Positions 9,796-19,777 are shown, counted from the stretch's first letter. The stretch: DNA of 64,000 nucleotides from Pseudomonas sp. dw_358 (GCF_018449655.1 NZ_JAAVUX010000005.1:248001-312000), one strand, 5' to 3'. Made by a program: numbers and translations. Notes: a model not told the origin generated them from the sequence alone.

Positions 9796-10656
9796 ATGTC
9801 GGCTACCAAAAAGCCAGTCAATACCCCGTTGCACTTGCTCCAACAGCTTTCGGGCAGCCTGCTCGAACATCTGGAAAATGCCTGCACTCAGGCATTGGCT
9901 GATGCCGAGAAATTGCTCGCGAAGCTGGAAAAGCAGCGCGGCAAAGCCCAGGAAAAGCTGCACAAGTCGCGTACCAAATTGCAGGATGCCGCCACTGCCG
10001 GCAAGGCCAAGGCGCAAACCAAGGCCAAAGACAGCGTCACCGAGCTCGAAATGTTGCTGGACGCATTGAAAGATCGTCAGTCCCAGACCCGCAGCTACAT
10101 CGTTGAACTCAAGCGCGACGCGCAGGAAAGTCTCAAGCTCGCGCAAGGCGTCGGCAAGGTCCAGGCGGCGGTGGGCAAGGCGCTTGAAAGCCGCGCTGCC
10201 AAAGCCAAGCCGGCGACCCCGAAAGCGCCTGCGACACCCAGGGCGGCTGCCAGCAAGGTTGCGGCCACGCGTAAAGCACCGGCTGCCAAGGCTGCTTCGA
10301 CTTCCCCGGCTGCCAAGGCCGCAGCACCGGCCAAACCTGTGGCTGCTTCGCGTGCCAAGCCGGCGGCAAAGGCCGTTGCACCCAAGCCTGCTGCCGTGAA
10401 AGCCGCCGCCAAGCCGGCTACTGCCAAAGCCGCCGGCAAACCTGCAGCAGCCAAACCTGCAGCAGCCAAAGCGGCCACTAAAACCGCTGCAGCCAAGCCC
10501 ACTGCGGCCAAAGCGGCCGCCAAGCCAATCGCTGCAAAAGCCCCGGCCAAAGCCAAGGCCACTGCGCCGGCCGCCAGCAGCCCGGCCGCGAGCCCGGCGC
10601 CTGCTGCCGCGCCTGTACCGGCACCGGCCGTCAGCAACGCCCCTTCGGCGTCCTAA
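9796..10656 (+). CDS. algP: Histone H1-like protein AlgP
   Basis: A 286-residue DNA-associated protein. Residues 1-130 are helical and charged (LLEHLENACTQALADAEKLL). The rest is a very basic, low-complexity tail of Ala, Lys and Pro with many KPAA/AAKPA units, resembling eukaryotic histone H1. In P. aeruginosa AlgP (AlgR3) was linked to algD transcription. A strong AGGAGGT precedes the ATG. The tail holds tandem DNA repeats, for example two perfect 15-bp units at 10441-10470, so length variation between strains is expected. Its stop overlaps that of the convergent downstream gene. Confidence 0.95.
   Translation: MSATKKPVNTPLHLLQQLSGSLLEHLENACTQALADAEKLLAKLEKQRGKAQEKLHKSRTKLQDAATAGKAKAQTKAKDSVTELEMLLDALKDRQSQTRSYIVELKRDAQESLKLAQGVGKVQAAVGKALESRAAKAKPATPKAPATPRAAASKVAATRKAPAAKAASTSPAAKAAAPAKPVAASRAKPAAKAVAPKPAAVKAAAKPATAKAAGKPAAAKPAAAKAATKTAAAKPTAAKAAAKPIAAKAPAKAKATAPAASSPAASPAPAAAPVPAPAVSNAPSAS
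10441..10470 (+). repeat. 15-bp tandem repeat inside algP
   Basis: Two perfect copies of CCTGCAGCAGCCAAA lie head to tail, encoding PAAAK repeats. They are the clearest example in a longer degenerate KPAA-coding tract running from about 10190 to 10570. Confidence 0.85.
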
Positions 10657-11117
10657 GCGGATGTGATCACGGCGCGCAGCACCTGCAGCGCGCCGTGATT
10701 GGTTCTGGCCTTGGCCGGCACTGCATGCTCCAGCCACAGATTCAGATCCCGCGCGGCCTCTCGTGGCCAGCCAGCCGCCAGACCTTCCAGCCGTGCCAGT
10801 AGCTGTCGCTCAGACTCCAGTTCCAGCGCCTTGACCTGCGCCCGCAAATTGGCCAGCTCATCATTGGTCTGCGAAGCCTTGCGCCACTGTTGACGCAATT
10901 GGCGCAACGGAGCAACGACCTCGGCCTGCCAAGGCGCCGCCAGCGATTGCAAGCGCGACAGATATTCCGGGCGCCAAGGCACGCCGCGCTCACCCAGCCA
11001 GACAGCGCACAGCAGCACACAGATATCGGCGCCTGTCTCCTGAAGCTCAAGGCTGGCAGCTTCGACGCCGGGGCGCGCGTAAAGCTCGATAGCGTAGCTC
11101 CACAGGTCGTTCGGCAT
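10653..11117 (-). CDS. TIGR02444-family protein
   Basis: A 154-residue cytoplasmic protein of unknown function, in a conserved family found beside the ABC-F gene in pseudomonads. It has the family pattern DLWSYAIELYARPGVEAA, then LQETGADICVLLCAVWLGERG, and a helical C-terminal half rich in Leu, Arg and Gln. The start is the ATG giving MPNDLWSY; an upstream in-frame ATG lacks family support. It is divergent from the ABC-F gene with about 60 bp between, and its stop overlaps that of algP. Confidence 0.85.
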   Translation of the reverse strand: MPNDLWSYAIELYARPGVEAASLELQETGADICVLLCAVWLGERGVPWRPEYLSRLQSLAAPWQAEVVAPLRQLRQQWRKASQTNDELANLRAQVKALELESERQLLARLEGLAAGWPREAARDLNLWLEHAVPAKARTNHGALQVLRAVITSA

Positions 11118-11179
11118 GGTGCATTTCCCTCCAGTGGGCATCCCAGTCGGGCGCGAAGCTGGTAGACTCCGGCGCCATT

Positions 11180-13096
11180 ATGATCCGACTTCAGAACCTG
11201 ACTTTACAGCGTGGCCCGCAGCGTCTGCTAGAAGACGCCGAGCTGACCCTGCACGCCGGCCAGAAAGCCGGTTTGATCGGTGCCAACGGCGCCGGCAAAT
11301 CCACCTTGTTCGCTTTGCTGCTGGGGCAGATGGTGCCGGACTCCGGCGACTGTCTGCTGCCCGCCGACTGGCGGATTGCCCACATGCGTCAGGAGATCGA
11401 GACCCTTGATCGCATTGCCGTGGACTATGTCCTGGACGGCGATGTGCGCCTGCGCCAGATCCAGCGCGACCTGATCGCCGCCGAGACCGCTCATGACGGC
11501 ACCGCGCTGGCGCGGCTGCACGCCGAGTTGGACAGCGCCGACGGTTATACCTCCGACGCCCGTGCACGCAAACTTCTGGCCGGCCTGGGCTTCAGCAACG
11601 AGCAGATGGACCGTCAGGTCGGCGACTTCTCCGGTGGCTGGCGCATGCGCCTGAACCTGGCGCAGGCGCTGATGTGCCCCTCCGACCTGTTGTTGCTCGA
11701 CGAACCGACCAACCACCTGGACCTGGACGCTATCCTCTGGCTGGAGGACTGGCTCAAGGGTTACGCTGGCACCATGCTGCTGATCTCCCACGACCGCGAT
11801 TTCCTTGATGCCGTGGTGGATCACATTGCCCACATCGAGCAGTGCAAGCTGACGCTCTATCGCGGCGGCTACAGCGCCTTCGAGCGGGCCCGTGCCGAGC
11901 GTCTGGCGCAGCAGCAGCAAGCCTACGAGAAGCAACAGGTGCAGCGCGCGCACATGGAAAAGTACATCGCCCGGTTCAAGGCCCAGGCGACCAAGGCGCG
12001 TCAGGCCCAAAGCCGCATCAAGGCGCTGGAACGCATGGAAGAGCTGTCGGCGGCCCATGTCGATTCGCCGTTCGACTTCGTCTTTCGCGAGTCGCAGAAG
12101 ATTTCCAGCCCGCTGCTGGATCTGTCCGAAGCCCGTCTGGGTTATGGTGATACGGTCATTCTCGACAAGGTCAAACTGCAGCTGACGCCGGGCGCTCGCA
12201 TCGGTTTGCTCGGCCCCAACGGCGCGGGCAAGTCGACGCTGATCAAGAACCTCGCCGGTGAGCTGTCGCCCTTGTCGGGTCGCCTGGTGCGTGGCGAGAA
12301 CCTCACGGTCGGCTATTTCGCCCAGCATCAGCTCGACTCCCTGGACAGCAAGGCCAGCCCGTTGCTGCACATGCAGCGTCTGGCCCCCACCGAGCGGGAG
12401 CAGACCCTGCGCGACTTCCTCGGCGGTTTCGACTTCCGCGGCCCTCGGACGGACGAGCCGGTACTGAACTTCTCCGGCGGCGAAAAAGCCCGTCTGGCAC
12501 TGGCGTTGATTGCCTGGGAACGACCGAACCTGTTGCTGCTCGACGAACCCACTAACCACCTGGATCTGGAAATGCGCCTGGCCCTGACCATGGCGCTCCA
12601 GGAATTCAGTGGTGCAGTATTGGTGGTGTCTCACGATCGGCATCTGCTCAAAAGCACTACCGACGACTTCCTGCTGGTAGCCGATGGCAAGATCGAGGCT
12701 TTCGACGGTGACCTGGATGACTATGCTCGCTGGCTAGTGGAGTACCGCCAGCGGCAGGCTCAGGCTCAGGCGGGCGGCCTGCCGGTCAACCCTGACAAGA
12801 CCGACAAAAAGGCCCAGCGCCAGCAAGCCGCTGCCTTGCGTCAGCAGCTGGCGCCCCACAAGCGCGAAGCCGACAAACTTGAGGTCGAGCTGGGCAAGCT
12901 GCATGAGCAGTTGGCCAAAGTCGAAGCGAGTCTCGCCGACAGCGATATCTACGAAGCCGCCCGCAAAGACCAGCTGCGCGATGCTCTCGCCCAGCAGGCC
13001 AGGCTCAAGGCTCGCGAGAGCGAGCTGGAAGAGGCCTGGATGGTCGCGCTGGAAACCCTTGAGACCATGCAGGCGCAGCTGGAAGCGTTGTCCTGA
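11180..13096 (+). CDS. ABC-F ATPase (YheS-like)
   Basis: A 638-residue cytosolic ribosome-associated ATPase. It has two ABC domains: Walker A GANGAGKST, signature FSGGW and LLLLDEPTNHLDLD in the first, then GPNGAGKST, NFSGGEKAR and LLLLDEPTNHLDLE in the second. A linker between them and a C-terminal coiled coil from about residue 535 are visible. No transmembrane segment is present, so it is not a transporter. YheS-type ABC-F proteins act on stalled or specialised translation. Its stop overlaps the start of the MscS-like gene by one base (TGATG). Confidence 0.94.
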   Translation: MIRLQNLTLQRGPQRLLEDAELTLHAGQKAGLIGANGAGKSTLFALLLGQMVPDSGDCLLPADWRIAHMRQEIETLDRIAVDYVLDGDVRLRQIQRDLIAAETAHDGTALARLHAELDSADGYTSDARARKLLAGLGFSNEQMDRQVGDFSGGWRMRLNLAQALMCPSDLLLLDEPTNHLDLDAILWLEDWLKGYAGTMLLISHDRDFLDAVVDHIAHIEQCKLTLYRGGYSAFERARAERLAQQQQAYEKQQVQRAHMEKYIARFKAQATKARQAQSRIKALERMEELSAAHVDSPFDFVFRESQKISSPLLDLSEARLGYGDTVILDKVKLQLTPGARIGLLGPNGAGKSTLIKNLAGELSPLSGRLVRGENLTVGYFAQHQLDSLDSKASPLLHMQRLAPTEREQTLRDFLGGFDFRGPRTDEPVLNFSGGEKARLALALIAWERPNLLLLDEPTNHLDLEMRLALTMALQEFSGAVLVVSHDRHLLKSTTDDFLLVADGKIEAFDGDLDDYARWLVEYRQRQAQAQAGGLPVNPDKTDKKAQRQQAAALRQQLAPHKREADKLEVELGKLHEQLAKVEASLADSDIYEAARKDQLRDALAQQARLKARESELEEAWMVALETLETMQAQLEALS

Positions 13097-13656
13097 TGGA
13101 CGCGTTGCAACTGCCTTTGCCGGTGCAATGGATCGAGCCCCTGTGGCTGGGCCTGCAAATCGTGGTGATCCTGGCGCTGGGCTATGTTCTGCAACGCCTG
13201 CTGACGCGCTTCATCAATGGTCTTGGCGAGCGCTACCCGTTGCCTCCGCAGTTGCTGCTGCCCGTACGTGGCTGCCTGCGCTGGCTGATCATGGGCAGTG
13301 CGGTGATCATTGTGCTGGGTCGCCTGGGCGTCTCGGCAACCATCCTCTGGACCGCGCTGTCGGGCTTCGTGGCGGTGGCGGCCGTGGCGTTCTTCGCCAT
13401 GTGGAGCGTGCTGTCCAACCTCCTGTGCGCGGTGCTGATCTACACGGTGGGGCCGTTTCGCATCGGTGACATCGTCGAACTGGTGGACACCACGGACAAA
13501 CCCGGCATCAAAGGCCGGGTGCTGGCGATCAACCTGCTGTTCACGACACTGATCGAGCCGGCCGAAGCCGGTGGCGCGTTGGTGCAGGTGCCCAACAGCC
13601 AGTTTTTTCAGAAATCGGTGCGCCGCTGGCGTGGCAGCGAAACGCATCCGTACTGA
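13096..13656 (+). CDS. Small MscS-like mechanosensitive channel protein
   Basis: A 186-residue inner-membrane protein with three hydrophobic helices, then a beta-domain typical of MscS. The pore-proximal sequence GFVAVAAVAFFAMWSVLSNL is followed by PFRIGDIVEL and a VPNSQFFQ stretch. It is shorter than MscS (286 aa) and ends before the alpha/beta C-terminal domain. It is translationally coupled to the ABC-F gene. The ion specificity is unknown. Confidence 0.85.
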   Translation: MDALQLPLPVQWIEPLWLGLQIVVILALGYVLQRLLTRFINGLGERYPLPPQLLLPVRGCLRWLIMGSAVIIVLGRLGVSATILWTALSGFVAVAAVAFFAMWSVLSNLLCAVLIYTVGPFRIGDIVELVDTTDKPGIKGRVLAINLLFTTLIEPAEAGGALVQVPNSQFFQKSVRRWRGSETHPY

Positions 13657-13688
13657 CTTCGCCCTCACTGCAAGCAAGGAGCTTGAGC

Positions 13689-14321
13689 ATGGCACTGCAC
13701 ACCTGGTTAGCCTTTTTTGCCGCCTGTTGGGTGATCAGCCTTTCGCCGGGCGCCGGGGCCATTGCCTCAATGTCCTGCGGGCTGCAATACGGTTTCTGGC
13801 GCGGCTACTGGAATGCCCTGGGCCTGCAATTGGGTCTGGTCCTGCAGATCATCGTGATTGCTGCTGGTCTTGGGGCGATTCTCGCAGCCTCGGCCAGCGC
13901 CTTCATCGTCATCAAATGGTTCGGCGTGCTGTACCTGGTTTATCTGGCCATCCGGCAATGGCGTGCGGCGCCCATGGCGCTGCAGGATGGTGGGGCGATA
14001 CGTCCCTTGGGCAAGCCGCTGAACCTGATCTTTCGCGGCTTTCTGGTCAACATCAGCAACCCTAAGGCGCTGGTCTTCATGCTCGCGGTGCTGCCGCAAT
14101 TCATCGATCCCCATGCACCTTTGCTGCTGCAGTACAGCACCATCGGCGTGACCATGGTGTGCGTCGATCTGCTCGTCATGGCTGGCTACACCGGACTGGC
14201 TTCGCGGGTCCTTCGCTTGTTGCGTACGCCACGTCAGCAGCAGCGCATGAACCGTACTTTTGCGGGGTTGTTCATGGCGGCGGCAACCTTGCTGGCCATG
14301 CTGCGCCCGGCTACGGCCTGA
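13689..14321 (+). CDS. LysE/RhtB-family amino-acid exporter
   Basis: A 210-residue inner-membrane protein with about six helices. The family start motif SLSPGAGAIASMSCG and the conserved FLVNISNPKALVFMLAVLPQF are clear. Members export amino acids such as threonine or homoserine; the substrate cannot be read from the sequence. I chose the ATG at 13689, which has AAGGAG at proper spacing, over a TTG two codons upstream. The stop overlaps the next start (TGATG). Confidence 0.92.
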   Translation: MALHTWLAFFAACWVISLSPGAGAIASMSCGLQYGFWRGYWNALGLQLGLVLQIIVIAAGLGAILAASASAFIVIKWFGVLYLVYLAIRQWRAAPMALQDGGAIRPLGKPLNLIFRGFLVNISNPKALVFMLAVLPQFIDPHAPLLLQYSTIGVTMVCVDLLVMAGYTGLASRVLRLLRTPRQQQRMNRTFAGLFMAAATLLAMLRPATA

Positions 14322-14776
14322 TGCGCGTCTGGATCGATGCCGACGCCTGCCCGCGTCTGGCGCGGGACCAGGTGGTCAAGTTCGCCCTCAAACGTCAGTT
14401 CGAGGTGTGGATGGTGGCTGGCCAGCCGGTAGCCAGGCCGTCCTACGGCTTCGTCAAGCTCATTGTGGTACCCAGCGGGCCCGATGCGGCGGACGATTAC
14501 CTGGTTGAGCACGCCGAGCCAGGCGACTTGGTGATCTGCAGTGACGTGCCCTTGGCTGACCGGCTGGTTAAAAAGGCCGTAGCCGCTCTCGACCCTCGAG
14601 GCCGAGAGTTCGACGAAAAAAACATGGGTGAGCGTCTGGCCGTGCGCAATCTGTTTACCGACTTGCGCGAGCAGGGCCAAGTGGGGGGCGGTCAAGGGGC
14701 GTATGGCGACAAGGACAAACAGGCCTTTGCCAACAGCCTGGACCGGATTCTGACGCGGTTGCGGCGTGAGGGCTGA
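14321..14776 (+). CDS. YaiI/YqxD-family protein (UPF0178)
   Basis: A 151-residue protein of the UPF0178 family, which has a PIN/NYN-like nuclease fold. The signature start is VWIDADACPR, and CSDVPLADR and a C-terminal basic region are typical. The biochemical role is unproven. It starts at the ATG overlapping the LysE stop codon; the long upstream reading frame lies within the LysE gene and is rejected. Confidence 0.92.
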   Translation: MRVWIDADACPRLARDQVVKFALKRQFEVWMVAGQPVARPSYGFVKLIVVPSGPDAADDYLVEHAEPGDLVICSDVPLADRLVKKAVAALDPRGREFDEKNMGERLAVRNLFTDLREQGQVGGGQGAYGDKDKQAFANSLDRILTRLRREG

Positions 14777-14806
14777 AGCCCAGGCGCTGCGGGAGATTCT
14801 GTAGTT

Positions 14807-14866
14807 GCCAGCACGTATTTTGGCTGGCATTGCAGGCCTCATCGCGGGCGAGCCCTGCTCCCACAG
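14807..14866 (+). repeat. Hairpin plus REP half-element
   Basis: GCCAGC and GCTGGC (14807-14828) form a short hairpin. It is followed by a REP copy (14839-14866, tcatcgcgggcgagccctgc and ctcccacag). It lies between the convergent yaiI and dedA genes, where it could act as a bidirectional transcript end. Confidence 0.7.
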
Positions 14867-14887
14867 AATGACGTCTGGCCTGTCTAC

Positions 14888-15484
14888 TCAAACTGGCGGT
14901 TCTTTGCCTTTCGTTGCCGCCAGCTGTTTCTCCAGCCGCGCGCTGCGGATTCGCCGCCACAGCCACAGGCTCACGCCCACCAGCAACAACCCGCCCAGTA
15001 CCCACAGCTCATACTTCTTGACGTTGCCCAGCAGGCCTTCGAGCACCGAACCGAACCGGTATGCGGCCCAGCCCAGGGCCGCAGCCCATACGGCGGCGCC
15101 CAGCCCGTTGAGCAGCAGGTAACGCCCTGGCGGATAGCCGGACAGGCCAATGGCCACGGGCATCACCGTGCGCAGGCCGTACACGAAGCGAAAGCTCAGC
15201 ACCCAGATGTCCGGGTGCTTGCGGATGTGCTCCAGCGCCCGGTCGCCCATCAATTGCCATCGCGGTTTGCGGGCCAGCAACTTGCGACCGTGCTTGCGTC
15301 CCAGGAAATACCACAGCTGGTCGCCGGCATAACTGCCGAAAAAGGCCACGACCACGACGAGATTGATATCCATGTAGCCTCGGAACGCCAGAAAGCCGGC
15401 GAGGACCAGAATGGTCTCACCTTCAAAGAACGTACCGAGAAACAAGGCCAGGTAGCCAAATTCTTGCAGAAATTGTTGGAGCAT
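14888..15484 (-). CDS. DedA-family membrane protein
   Basis: A 198-residue inner-membrane protein of the DedA/SNARE-associated (VTT) family, linked to lipid (undecaprenyl-phosphate) scrambling, membrane potential and drug resistance. The family sequence ALFLGTFFEGETILVLAGF, the GDQLWYFLGRKHG loop and the FVYGLRTVMPVAIG segment with its conserved basic residue are all seen. Four to five hydrophobic helices are predicted. It is divergent from ppk. Confidence 0.93.
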   Translation of the reverse strand: MLQQFLQEFGYLALFLGTFFEGETILVLAGFLAFRGYMDINLVVVVAFFGSYAGDQLWYFLGRKHGRKLLARKPRWQLMGDRALEHIRKHPDIWVLSFRFVYGLRTVMPVAIGLSGYPPGRYLLLNGLGAAVWAAALGWAAYRFGSVLEGLLGNVKKYELWVLGGLLLVGVSLWLWRRIRSARLEKQLAATKGKEPPV

Positions 15485-15617
15485 TTTATGGATGCTGGCG
15501 AAATGAACGCGCAGCCTAACCCGTCGTGATCATTCGGGAAAGTGTCCAAATGTGTCTCGACGTTAACATTTGTTGCGCCGACAATGTCTGTGGCGTGCTG
15601 AAGCCACGGACACGAGG

Positions 15618-15651
15618 CTGTCATCAAACAGTCATGATGGCCGCTTATAAC
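15618..15651 (+). promoter_or_regulatory. Pho box and -10 element upstream of ppk
   Basis: CTGTCAT (15618-15624), four bases, CAGTCAT (15629-15635): two 7-mers in an 11-bp direct-repeat register, matching the PhoB box consensus. Ten bases after the second repeat comes TATAAC (15646-15651), the same spacing as in E. coli phoA, where the PhoB half-site replaces the -35 box. Predicted transcription starts near 15658, leaving a ~200-nt leader before ppk. The rest of the 372-bp gap between dedA and ppk shows no gene. Confidence 0.8.
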
Positions 15652-15856
15652 TCCCGGATTCGCCCGCCAGACGGGCTTGGCAGCCTCTCGTGACCGCCAT
15701 GCGCAGTGAGGCGTCATTAACCTGTGGCGCTGAACCCGGACCGGTCCAACAGGGTCCTATCGGGTTGACGGGATTCTGATGTATTTCGCCATCGCGCCGT
15801 ACCATCGATCGCCGCACTATCAACGAGAGGGTGCCAAGGCCCTCCAGGAACGCCAG

Positions 15857-18082
15857 ATGAACAACGAAGGACTCACCGAAAGTGCAGTGAAGGACGCTCA
15901 GCCCGTGCTGGAGCAGGTCATCGAGACGCCACCCGACGCCGCGCCGGTGCCTGAACCCTTGGTCGAGAGCGCCGTTGCCACGCCTGCCCCGGCCCCCACG
16001 GTGCCCGGCCTGGATGATACGAGCCTGTATATCCATCGCGAGCTGTCGCAGCTGCAGTTCAATATCCGCGTCCTGGAACAGGCGCTGGACGAGTCTTATC
16101 CGTTGCTGGAACGTCTCAAGTTTCTGCTGATCTTCTCCAGCAACCTGGACGAGTTCTTCGAGATCCGTGTCGCCGGCCTGAAGAAGCAGATCACCTTTGC
16201 CCGTGAACAAGCCGGTGCCGATGGCCTGCAGCCTCACCAGGCGCTGGCGCGGATCAGCGAGCTGGTGCATGGCCATGTCGATCGCCAATACGCCATCCTC
16301 AACGACATCCTGTTGCCGGAGCTGGAAAAGCATCAGGTCCGGTTCATCCGCCGCCGCAACTGGACGGTCAAGCTCAAGACGTGGGTGCGCCGTTATTTTC
16401 GCGACGAAATCGCGCCGATCATCACCCCTATCGGCCTGGACCCGACCCACCCCTTCCCCTTGCTGGTGAACAAAAGCCTCAACTTCATCGTCGAGCTCGA
16501 AGGTGTGGATGCGTTCGGTCGCGATTCGGGGCTGGCCATCATCCCGGCCCCGCGCCTGCTGCCGCGAGTGATCAAGGTACCGGAGGAGGTCGGCGGCACA
16601 GGCGACAACTACGTGTTCCTGTCATCCATGATCCATGCCCACGCCGATGACCTGTTCCAGGGCATGAAGGTCAAGGGCTGCTACCAGTTCCGCCTGACCC
16701 GCAACGCCGACCTGGCAGTGGACACCGAGGACGTCGAAGACTTGGCCCGCGCCCTGCGCGGTGAGCTGTTTTCCCGTCGTTACGGCGACGCGGTGCGCCT
16801 GGAAGTCGCCGATACCTGCCCCAAGCACTTGTCCGACTACCTGCTCAAGCAATTCAGTCTGGCCGAAAGCGAGCTGTATCAGGTCAATGGCCCGGTCAAC
16901 CTTACGCGCCTGTTCAGCATCACCGGGCTGGAAAGCCAGCAGGCCCTGCAATACCGGCCGTTCACGCCGCAGATTCCCAAGCTGCTGCAGAACAGCGAGA
17001 ACATTTTCAGCGTGATCAGCAAGCAGGACATTCTCCTTCTGCACCCTTTCGAGTCTTTCACCCCCGTGGTCGACCTGCTGCGGCAGGCGGCGAAAGATCC
17101 CCACGTATTGGCGGTGCGCCAGACCCTGTACCGCAGCGGCGCCAACTCCGAGATTGTCGACGCGTTGGTGGATGCCGCGCGTAACGGCAAGGAGGTCACG
17201 GCGGTGATCGAATTGCGTGCGCGCTTCGACGAAGAATCCAACCTGCAGATGGCCAGCCGTTTGCAAGCAGCCGGTGCGGTGGTGATCTACGGCGTGGTCG
17301 GTTTCAAGACCCACGCCAAGATGATGCTTATCCTGCGCCGCGAAGCCGGCGAGATCGTGCGTTACGCGCACTTGGGCACCGGCAACTACCACGCGGCCAA
17401 CGCCAAGCTCTACACCGACTATAGCCTGCTGACGTCCGACGATGCGCTCTGTGAAGACGTGGGCAAGTTGTTCAGCCAGCTGATCGGCATGGGCAAGACG
17501 TTGCGCATGAAAAAACTGCTGCATGCGCCATTCACGCTGAAGAAAGGCATGCTGGACATGATCGCCCGCGAAACGCAGTTCGCGATCGAGGGCAAGCCGG
17601 CGCATATCATCGCCAAGTTCAACTCGCTGACCGACCCGAAAATCATCCGGGCCCTGTACAAGGCGAGTCAGTCAGGGGTGCGGATCGACCTGGTGGTGCG
17701 CGGCATGTGCTGCCTGAGGCCAGGTATCGCCGGGGTGTCCCACAACATCCATGTGCGCTCGATCATCGGGCGTTTCCTGGAACACACCCGGGTGTTCTAC
17801 TTCCTCAATGGCGGCGAAGAGCAGTTATACCTGTCCAGTGCCGACTGGATGGAGCGCAACCTCGACAAGCGCGTCGAGACCTGCTTCCCGGTGGAAGGCA
17901 AGAAGCTGATCATGCGGGTGAAGAAGGAACTGGAAGGGTACCTGACCGACAATACCCATTCGTGGATTCTGCAGTCGGATGGGCGCTACATCCGCAGCAC
18001 GCCAACCGGTAACCAGAACCCGCGCAGCGCGCAGGACACTTTGCTGGAGCGGTTGAGCAATCCGATTCTGCCGGTTCGATAG
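15857..18082 (+). CDS. ppk: Polyphosphate kinase 1
   Basis: A 741-residue enzyme that makes polyphosphate from ATP reversibly. After an Ala/Pro-rich tail of about 50 residues (usual in Pseudomonas) come the N domain ([12 protein letters not shown]), the head domain and the two C domains. The autophosphorylated His is His486 in FKTHAKMML, and [12 protein letters not shown] follows. I chose the ATG giving MNNEGLTES; an upstream in-frame ATG at 15779 would add 26 residues with no family match. It is convergent with ppx across a REP pair, as elsewhere in Pseudomonas, and lies behind a Pho box. Confidence 0.97.
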   Translation: MNNEGLTESAVKDAQPVLEQVIETPPDAAPVPEPLVESAVATPAPAPTVPGLDDTSLYIHRELSQLQFNIRVLEQALDESYPLLERLKFLLIFSSNLDEFFEIRVAGLKKQITFAREQAGADGLQPHQALARISELVHGHVDRQYAILNDILLPELEKHQVRFIRRRNWTVKLKTWVRRYFRDEIAPIITPIGLDPTHPFPLLVNKSLNFIVELEGVDAFGRDSGLAIIPAPRLLPRVIKVPEEVGGTGDNYVFLSSMIHAHADDLFQGMKVKGCYQFRLTRNADLAVDTEDVEDLARALRGELFSRRYGDAVRLEVADTCPKHLSDYLLKQFSLAESELYQVNGPVNLTRLFSITGLESQQALQYRPFTPQIPKLLQNSENIFSVISKQDILLLHPFESFTPVVDLLRQAAKDPHVLAVRQTLYRSGANSEIVDALVDAARNGKEVTAVIELRARFDEESNLQMASRLQAAGAVVIYGVVGFKTHAKMMLILRREAGEIVRYAHLGTGNYHAANAKLYTDYSLLTSDDALCEDVGKLFSQLIGMGKTLRMKKLLHAPFTLKKGMLDMIARETQFAIEGKPAHIIAKFNSLTDPKIIRALYKASQSGVRIDLVVRGMCCLRPGIAGVSHNIHVRSIIGRFLEHTRVFYFLNGGEEQLYLSSADWMERNLDKRVETCFPVEGKKLIMRVKKELEGYLTDNTHSWILQSDGRYIRSTPTGNQNPRSAQDTLLERLSNPILPVR

Positions 18083-18100
18083 GTTTCCGGCTCAAGGCGC

Positions 18101-18181
18101 TCATCGCGGGCAAGCCCTGCTCCCACAGAGTCGTTCTCGATATCGGGAGCGACATTGCAGGAGCAGGGCTTGCCCGCGATA
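18101..18181 (+). repeat. Inverted REP pair (BIME-like) between ppk and ppx
   Basis: The direct REP copy is at 18101-18128 and the inverted copy is at 18156-18181. The core of 23 nt matches in both arms. Between them lies an imperfect palindrome centred on tctcgatatcggga. The whole could form a large cruciform or a stem ending both convergent transcripts. Confidence 0.9.
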
Positions 18182-18202
18182 GCCGTTACATGAAATTGAA
18201 CC

Positions 18203-19705
18203 CTACCTGACACTCAAACTGAACCCCACCCGCACCAGCCATTCAGCTTCCTGGGCGAAGTCCGCCTGGGTCAGTTGATTCTCCTCCAGCCAGCCCGCAG
18301 GGAATTCCACGTCCAGGCTGTTTTCCTGTGCGTGCAAAGTCACTTCCGGCATCTGTTGAGTGCCACGGATGTGGTGGAACAGAATCGCAAAGCGCAGCAG
18401 TACGCACAGGCGGATCAGCTTGATGCCTTCGTCGCCGAACTCGGCAAATCTGTCCTTGGGGATATTGCGCCGATGGCCCCGTACCAGCAGGCCCAGCATC
18501 TGCTGGTCTTCACGGGAGAAGCCAGCCAGGTCGGAGTGCTCCACCAGGTAGGCGCCGTGCTTGTGGTAGTGGTAGTGGGCGATGTCCAAACCGATTTCAT
18601 GAACTTTTGCGGCCCAGCCTAGCAACTCGCGCCATACCCCATCATCCAGGTCCCAGGCCTGAGCCACCTGATCGAAGGCATGCAGGGCTTTGCGCTCGAC
18701 CCGGGCTGCCTGGTCCATATCGACGTGATAACGCTCCATGAGCGAGCTCAGGGTGCGTTCGCGGACATCTTCGTGGTGATGGCGGCCCAACAGGTCGAAT
18801 AGCACACCTTCACGCAGGGCGCCCTCACAGTGGTCCATGCGCTGCAGGTCTAGGGCGTCGAAGATCGCTTCGAGAATGGCCAGGCCAGCCGGAAAGATCG
18901 AGCGACGGTCAGGCTTGATGCCTTCGAAGTCGATTTTCTCGGCATCGCCGAGCTTGAACAGCTTGCGCTTGAGCCAGGCCAAGCCTTCGGCGTTGACCTC
19001 GCCCGTGCCCTGGCCGTTGGCCTTGAGGGCGAGGCCGATGGCGCGGATGGTCCCGGACGAGCCGATCGGCTGGTCCCAACCCAGGCGGTGCAAAGCGTTC
19101 TCTATGCTCATGATTTCCAGGCGCGCGGCGGTGTAGGCCTGGGCGTAGCGCGCCGGGGTGATCTTGCCGTCGCGGAAATAGCGCTGGGTGTAGCTGACGC
19201 AGCCCATTTGCAGGCTTTCACGCAGCATCGGCTCGAAACGCTGACCGATGATGAACTCCGTGCTGCCGCCGCCGATGTCGGCCACCAGGCGCCTGCCGGG
19301 ATTGTCGGGCAGGGTGTGGGACACGCCCAGGTAGATGAGACGGGCCTCTTCGCGGCCGGAAATGACCTCTACCGGGTGGCCAAGGATGGCTTCGGCACGG
19401 CGGATGAATTCGCCTCGGTTGCGGGCTTCGCGCAGCGCATTGGTGCCAACGATACGCACGGCGCCCAAAGGCAGGCCGTTGATCAGTTGGGCAAAGCGCT
19501 TGAGGCAGTCGAGCCCGCGTTGCATGGATTCTTCGCTGAGGCGCCGCTCTTCGTCGATGCCGGCAGCCAGCTGGACCTTCTCGCCCTGGCGCTCGAGTAT
19601 GCGTATTTCGCCGACGTGGGCCTTGGCAACCACCATGTGGAAGCTGTTCGAACCCAGATCGATGGCGGCGATCAGGGACAGGTTCTTGGCTTTGGAGTCG
19701 GACAT
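18203..19705 (-). CDS. ppx: Exopolyphosphatase
   Basis: A 500-residue enzyme that releases phosphate from polyphosphate ends; the family also hydrolyses pppGpp. The ASKHA-fold motifs [15 protein letters not shown] (residues ~13-27) and [14 protein letters not shown] are present, and the C-terminal half contains the HD-like region ([18 protein letters not shown]). It is convergent with ppk, the usual Pseudomonas order. The two enzymes set polyphosphate levels in opposite directions. Confidence 0.96.
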   Translation of the reverse strand: MSDSKAKNLSLIAAIDLGSNSFHMVVAKAHVGEIRILERQGEKVQLAAGIDEERRLSEESMQRGLDCLKRFAQLINGLPLGAVRIVGTNALREARNRGEFIRRAEAILGHPVEVISGREEARLIYLGVSHTLPDNPGRRLVADIGGGSTEFIIGQRFEPMLRESLQMGCVSYTQRYFRDGKITPARYAQAYTAARLEIMSIENALHRLGWDQPIGSSGTIRAIGLALKANGQGTGEVNAEGLAWLKRKLFKLGDAEKIDFEGIKPDRRSIFPAGLAILEAIFDALDLQRMDHCEGALREGVLFDLLGRHHHEDVRERTLSSLMERYHVDMDQAARVERKALHAFDQVAQAWDLDDGVWRELLGWAAKVHEIGLDIAHYHYHKHGAYLVEHSDLAGFSREDQQMLGLLVRGHRRNIPKDRFAEFGDEGIKLIRLCVLLRFAILFHHIRGTQQMPEVTLHAQENSLDVEFPAGWLEENQLTQADFAQEAEWLVRVGFSLSVR

Positions 19706-19777
19706 GGTCGGGGGATCTCGGTCGATAACCGCAACATCGTGCCACGATCCCGCCGCGCCGCCAACGCGCGCTCTGTA

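Noticed and set aside
11228..12643. 471-codon frame opposite the ABC-F gene
   Set aside because: Antisense artefact over the conserved Walker motifs of the sense gene.
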